Shown here one piece after another: positions 60,128-64,000 of a stretch of 64,000 bases of DNA. The DNA is from Paenibacillus apiarius (GTDB lineage Bacteria > Bacillota > Bacilli > Paenibacillales > Paenibacillaceae). Each line of letters opens with the position of its first letter. The stretch's first letter is position 1. The notes beneath the pieces were generated by a model that searched no databases, had not been told where the DNA came from, and was given only the letters and a program-made list of their open reading frames with translations. The stretch is from the NCBI RefSeq assembly GCF_017052585.1, contig NZ_JAFFHZ010000001.1, positions 2,166,501-2,230,500 of the forward strand, read 5' to 3'. The position numbers were made by a program, and so were the translations under genes.

Positions 60128-60159
60128 TAAAAAAAGACACATCGAAATGTGCCTTTTTG
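60128..60159. terminator. Bidirectional terminator between the sugar operon and the AraC-GH39 gene
   Basis: AGACACAT pairs with ATGTGCCT across CGAA with one mismatch. A run precedes it and a T run follows, so it can stop transcription from both sides, chiefly the AraC-GH39 gene. Confidence 0.85.
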
Positions 60160-60178
60160 TCATAATTATGCGATTGGA

Positions 60179-62674
60179 TTATGGCTGCCGCAACGGCCGC
60201 AGCTCGAACAGCCGCACCTCGTGCGGCGTCAGCTTGCAGCTAAATGTTGCCGCCCCCTCGATATCGATCACCTTGTACTGCTGATGCGGCGCCGCCTTGC
60301 GGTTCAAGTAGTCCGCCATGTCAGGCGTCAGCGATGCGGGCGCGCCCATATCAAGCCAAGTGTCATAGGCGCTGCCGTGCTCACGGCTAATCGCGATCTG
60401 GCGCAGCTCGTATCTTCCGGCGGGAATGCCTTGGCAAACAAAGTTCATCTCCAGTTCGTTCAAGTCCTGAAACACGTGATACCGGTTATACGTGTCGATG
60501 CCAAGCGATTCGCGCACTTCATACAGCTTGTCATAATGGCAATAATGGTAGGCCAGCAATTGGAATCGATCGCCTGCCTGTGTCACGCAGTATCCGCTCC
60601 CGCGATCCAGAAGCCGGTCGCCCAACTGGCTCAGCAGCTCGTAGGCATAATATCCCGGCTTTTTAATCCCGTTGTTCGTAATGAGACCCAAGCCGCCGTG
60701 GAACGTGTGCTCCGGCAGCGGAAGCTCCTCCAAGTGATCCGTGATCGTCCAGTACGCCAAGCTGCTAACCTCATCAAGGTTCTCTACGATGTTCTTGGCA
60801 ATGTAGGCTGCTTTGAAGCAAGTATCGTTCGTTAAATCCCGATGGCTTCCGGTTGCATTCCACTCGGTGACATGAATTTCCGGGATCCGCAGCTGCTCCT
60901 GTTGGAGGTTCTTCTTCAACTGCGCCACCGTGTCCGACAAGTAATCGCTCGCTCTGCTGTTCGGCAGCCAGATGAACTCCCCCTTCTCGTCATCGTGGAA
61001 CCCGGCCGGATAGCTATGGAAGGAGGCGAAATCGGGAAGGCACTCGCGGCTGCGGCAGAAGGACCAGAACCGTTGCAGCCAGCCTTCCTTATATATCGTG
61101 TCCGATATCATCTCCGGCCCGCCGAACCTGAAGTCCGGGGACATATCCTTCACGACGCGGTACGTATGCAGGTACAGATCGCAATAATCTTCGAACGAAT
61201 CCTCCCAGAATAACGGCAGATCGGGCTCGTTCCAGCAAGTGTAGTACCACGTTCTCATTTCCTCCAGACCATAGCGGTGCCTGCAATGCGCCATGAATTG
61301 CCGCACCAGCTCGACCCAACGGGCCAGATCTTTCGGCTTGCTAATATTGCTCTTCTTATAGAAGATACACTGATCTCCGCTCGCCAAATCCGAGGGCATG
61401 AAGCCAAATTCAATGTACGGCTTGAGCCCGATGTCCTGCAAGAAATCGAACAGCTGATCCACGTAGAAGAAATTGAATACCGGCTGTCCGTCACGATCCT
61501 CGCGATAGACCATCATCTCGTCATCAAAAATGCCGTGGAATCGAATGTATTCGAATTTAATCACCGACTGAATCGAGCGGAGCTGCTCCTGCACGGTCCG
61601 GTACAATCCTTCCTTCGCCTTGCCGATCGTGCACAACGTGCGCCAATACGGCTTGAGCGGTTTGCCCTTGCCGTCGAACTGCACGCGAATTTCCTTCGTT
61701 ACAACCCCCACGTCCGTCGACTTGCGCCCGAGGCCCTTGCTTTGGTCCGGCAAATATTTGAACAGCGCTCCGTAGCCGTTTTCCCGGTCGAATTCCAAAT
61801 AGGTCACCTTGTTGCCCGACAGCTTAGGCTCGGTCTCCGTCTGTTCCCGCAAATTCTTGCGGTATTGATTGGGCGTCGTATTGTATACGTCCTTGAACAC
61901 TTTATGGAACGATTTCAAGTTCGGGAAGCCATGATCCAACGCAATCTTCGTAATCGAATAATCCGTAAAGGCAATATCGTTGACAGCATGATTGAGCCGA
62001 ATCCGATTGACGTAGCGGATGAAGGACTGACCCATATGTTTTTGAAAAAAACTGGACAAGTACGGCACGGACAGGTGCTCCTGCTCCGCCAGGTCGTTCA
62101 GATTCAACGGTTTCGTGTAATTTTCCTGAATGTAGTGCGCGATGCGCAGCATCCGCTCCATATGCTTCGGACTGAGCCTTCCGCCGTCCTCCCGCTCCCC
62201 CTCCTTGAACTTCCGCAGCAGCAGGTAGACGAGCTCGAACAATAGCGACTTCATCTTCATCTCATATCCATAGCTCTCCTTGCTGTACACCCACATCATT
62301 TCGGCAAGCAGCGCCCGGATTTCATTGAATTTCTCCTGTTCGTCCGGCTCGTAGAGGAACGATTTGCAATGGAACGTCACCTGATCGATATCTTCGAAAT
62401 GATCCCGGATGAACGAAATCGGAATTTGCAGCGCGAGCAGCAGATTGTCCGCTTCCGATTCGATCGAATGAATTTCATTACTGTTGATGAGCAGCAGATC
62501 TTCTTCTCCGAGGCTGTATTTCTTCCGCTGTATGAATACGCTAACATTCCCCTTCAGCACGAAGAGCAGCTCCAAGCTGTCATGCCAATGATCGGGCACG
62601 TACTTCGGATTGTGCAGAAAGAGATTGATGTTCAGCTTGGCATCCATCGGGATGCTCTCATAGATATAATCCAA
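60179..62674 (-). CDS. AraC-family regulator fused to a GH39 glycosidase domain
   Basis: 831 residues. An N-terminal cupin sensor (HDSLELLFVLKGNVSVFIQRKKYSLGEEDLLLIN) is followed by two AraC helix-turn-helices (about 165-275, LNLNDLAEQEHLSVPYLSSFFQKHMGQSFIRYVNRIRLNHA and ITKIALDHGFPNLKSFHKVFKDVYNTTPNQYRKN). A GH39 beta-xylosidase-like domain (about 290-830) follows, with acid/base CWNEPDLPLFW (Glu483) and nucleophile VTEWNATG. There is no signal peptide. Both catalytic Glu appear intact, so the domain may be an enzyme or a sugar sensor. The start is uncertain; TTG 62674 (GAGGTG 6 nt upstream) is favoured over GTG 62701, which lies almost at the promoter. It probably regulates the adjacent GPH-GH3-pgmB operon. 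Confidence 0.9.
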   Translation of the reverse strand: MDYIYESIPMDAKLNINLFLHNPKYVPDHWHDSLELLFVLKGNVSVFIQRKKYSLGEEDLLLINSNEIHSIESEADNLLLALQIPISFIRDHFEDIDQVTFHCKSFLYEPDEQEKFNEIRALLAEMMWVYSKESYGYEMKMKSLLFELVYLLLRKFKEGEREDGGRLSPKHMERMLRIAHYIQENYTKPLNLNDLAEQEHLSVPYLSSFFQKHMGQSFIRYVNRIRLNHAVNDIAFTDYSITKIALDHGFPNLKSFHKVFKDVYNTTPNQYRKNLREQTETEPKLSGNKVTYLEFDRENGYGALFKYLPDQSKGLGRKSTDVGVVTKEIRVQFDGKGKPLKPYWRTLCTIGKAKEGLYRTVQEQLRSIQSVIKFEYIRFHGIFDDEMMVYREDRDGQPVFNFFYVDQLFDFLQDIGLKPYIEFGFMPSDLASGDQCIFYKKSNISKPKDLARWVELVRQFMAHCRHRYGLEEMRTWYYTCWNEPDLPLFWEDSFEDYCDLYLHTYRVVKDMSPDFRFGGPEMISDTIYKEGWLQRFWSFCRSRECLPDFASFHSYPAGFHDDEKGEFIWLPNSRASDYLSDTVAQLKKNLQQEQLRIPEIHVTEWNATGSHRDLTNDTCFKAAYIAKNIVENLDEVSSLAYWTITDHLEELPLPEHTFHGGLGLITNNGIKKPGYYAYELLSQLGDRLLDRGSGYCVTQAGDRFQLLAYHYCHYDKLYEVRESLGIDTYNRYHVFQDLNELEMNFVCQGIPAGRYELRQIAISREHGSAYDTWLDMGAPASLTPDMADYLNRKAAPHQQYKVIDIEGAATFSCKLTPHEVRLFELRPLRQP

Positions 62675-63011
62675 TCCGGTCACCTCAACGCCTTCCGGCA
62701 CGACATTTATAACCTATATTATACGCGTCTGCCCAACATCACGAATATGAAATAATTGCCATGTCGTGATACGAACGCACATACCCTAAACCAGGGCCTT
62801 TTTTAGTGAAAAAAGTCACATGAAGGCGGTTTAATTGTTACAATATTGCGAAGTGAGAGGCTTGCGGCGCCAATTATGAACAAAATGAAAAGTCGTCGTA
62901 AATGAAAGAATTCGCGAGAAAATGAGCTTAATTGAGAGATAAACGTTACGGAACACCCGGGTGGATCTAAAATTTATGGGGATTCATGGCAAATATGGTG
63001 CTCTTTATGTT
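62675..63011. other. Divergent intergenic region
   Basis: AT-rich. On the minus strand TATAAT near 62711-62718 is a good -10 for the AraC-GH39 gene, with a poor -35. No other recognisable element; tiny ATG frames around 62875 are too short to support. Confidence 0.45.
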
Positions 63012-63040
63012 TTGTTTATAAAATAACTTCTCACTAATAT
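63012..63040 (+). promoter_or_regulatory. Candidate promoter of the qox operon
   Basis: TTGTTT (63012-63017) and TAATAT (63035-63040) are 17 bp apart, about 80 bp before qoxA. Confidence 0.5.
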
Positions 63041-63118
63041 AGATGTGATCAAGTTTATACGACATTTGTCATTTTCATAGCTCATCTAAAGCACATCTTA
63101 GAGAGAAAGGGGTACCTT

Positions 63119-64000
63119 ATGAAGAAGAAAGGGTTGTTAGTAAGCTTGTTTGCAGCTCTTCTTGTCCTCTTGACCGGGTGTAACTCTCTAGCAGTTCTGA
63201 ACCCGAAAGGTCCAGTGGCCAAGACACAGTCTGACGTCATTATTTTTTCCATAATTGTTATGGCTGTGGTATTGCTTGTCGTCTACGTCCTGTATATTTA
63301 CATGTTAACGAAGTACCGTGCCTCCAAAGCGGCACCCGATTATGAGCCGCCGCACATGGAGGGCAGCAAATGGCTGGAGATTACATGGACTTTAATTCCG
63401 GTCATCATCGTCATTATTCTGTCCGTGGTGACGGTTCGCAGCACCTATGCGGTTGAGACGACGCCTGCAGGTTATGAGAACGATAAGCCGCTTGTTATTT
63501 ATGCCTCATCCTCGAACTGGAAATGGCATTTCAGCTATCCGGAGGAAGGCATCGAGACGGTCAACTACGTCAACATTCCGACGAACCGTCCAGTAGAATT
63601 CCGCTTGTATTCCTTCGGGCCGATTACGAGCTTCTGGGTGCCTCAGCTGGGTGGTCAGAAGTACGCGATGAGCGATATGGTAACGAAGCTCCGTCTCGTA
63701 GCTGAACACGAAGGATCGTTTGTGGGTAAAAACTCGAACTTCTCGGGTAAAGGCTTCGCCCATATGGAATTCGAAGTGTTGGCAATGCCGCCGGCAGGTT
63801 ATACGAAATGGCTTGATGAAGTGAAACAGACGGCTTCCGAACTAACCGAGCAAGAATTCAATACCTTGCTCGAAACCGATCACGTCGGACGTAAAACATA
63901 CACTTCTACGCACTTGGCATTCAGACCGGCGCCAGAGGGCGAACATGGGGGACATAACCATGGATCTTCCGACGCCGATACCAATGATGGTACGAATACA
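63119..64000 (+). CDS. qoxA: Cytochrome aa3 quinol oxidase subunit II (QoxA), 3' end outside window
   Basis: 294 codons to the window edge, frame open. A lipoprotein signal peptide (LVSLFAALLVLLTGC, lipobox LTGC) is followed by two membrane helices (IIFSIIVMAVVLLVVYVLYIYML and WLEITWTLIPVIIVIILSVVTV) and an external cupredoxin-like domain (VIYASSSNWKWHFSYPEEGIETVNYVNIPTNRPVEFRLYSFGPITSFWVPQLGGQKYAM). The CuA-binding Cys and His residues of cytochrome c oxidases are absent, so this is the quinol-oxidase type. A His/Asp-rich tail (HGGHNHGSSDADTND) follows. qoxBCD are expected next. AGAAAGGGG precedes the start. Confidence 0.95.
   Translation, partial: MKKKGLLVSLFAALLVLLTGCNSLAVLNPKGPVAKTQSDVIIFSIIVMAVVLLVVYVLYIYMLTKYRASKAAPDYEPPHMEGSKWLEITWTLIPVIIVIILSVVTVRSTYAVETTPAGYENDKPLVIYASSSNWKWHFSYPEEGIETVNYVNIPTNRPVEFRLYSFGPITSFWVPQLGGQKYAMSDMVTKLRLVAEHEGSFVGKNSNFSGKGFAHMEFEVLAMPPAGYTKWLDEVKQTASELTEQEFNTLLETDHVGRKTYTSTHLAFRPAPEGEHGGHNHGSSDADTNDGTNT

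Overview
The window looks like a chromosomal segment of a spore-forming Paenibacillus. The evidence is a GerA-type germinant receptor operon, S-layer-homology surface protein, short-Q-loop cytochrome bd operon, quinol oxidase subunit II, strong AGGAGG-type ribosome binding sites, many rho-independent terminators, and moderate to high GC with AT-rich intergenic regions. The Pro-Pro endopeptidase next to a VWA/MucBP/SLH protein with PLPPVP sites matches the pair known from Paenibacillus alvei, so the alvei/thiaminolyticus/dendritiformis group is the best guess (inference from gene content, not from a marker gene). No rRNA, tRNA, CRISPR array, complete insertion sequence or prophage was seen.

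Layout. 1-12 kb: partial MarR regulator with a palindromic operator; adenine deaminase behind a guanine-type purine riboswitch; a convergent germinant receptor operon (A-C-D-B); DUF1836 protein; SGNH hydrolase; HelD; WcbI-like protein. 12-22.7 kb: two carboxypeptidase-regulatory-like repeat proteins; an exported nucleosidase fused to a copper-amine-oxidase-N domain; CobO; MFS transporter; Fur-controlled siderophore ABC ATPase; amidase; Bcr/CflA efflux pump; nitroreductase under a palindromic operator. 23-31 kb: cydABDC with two FNR/Rex-like palindromes and a UgtP-like glycosyltransferase. 31-37 kb: an AT-rich two-gene cassette (secreted peptide precursor plus two-TM protein, possibly bacteriocin/immunity), a decayed esterase, DUF4023 small protein, a hydrolase, GNAT, and an RHH protein with a second sliding clamp. 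37-49 kb: ECF sigma/anti-sigma pair, MocR regulator and GNAT, alpha/beta hydrolase, and a LacI-controlled nucleoside operon (nucleoside hydrolase, DcuC-family carrier, ribokinase) with matching operators at regulator and operon; then YjbR, HTH, UbiA and copper-amine-oxidase-N proteins.

49.9-56 kb is the most interesting part: a c-di-GMP-controlled adhesion module. Two complete tandem c-di-GMP-I riboswitches, each with its own terminator, precede a secreted Pro-Pro endopeptidase. The convergent neighbour is its probable substrate, a 1413-residue VWA/MucBP/SLH surface protein with two PLPPVP cleavage sites just before the cell-wall-binding SLH domains. That gene has its own strong promoter and a diverged c-di-GMP-I-like aptamer abutting a terminator, and a GGDEF-domain remnant lies behind its promoter. 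The layout suggests opposite control of a protease and its substrate by one second messenger.

56-64 kb: a carbohydrate operon (GPH symporter, cytoplasmic GH3 enzyme, beta-phosphoglucomutase), an AraC regulator fused to a GH39 domain, and the start of the quinol oxidase operon (qoxA, cut by the window end).
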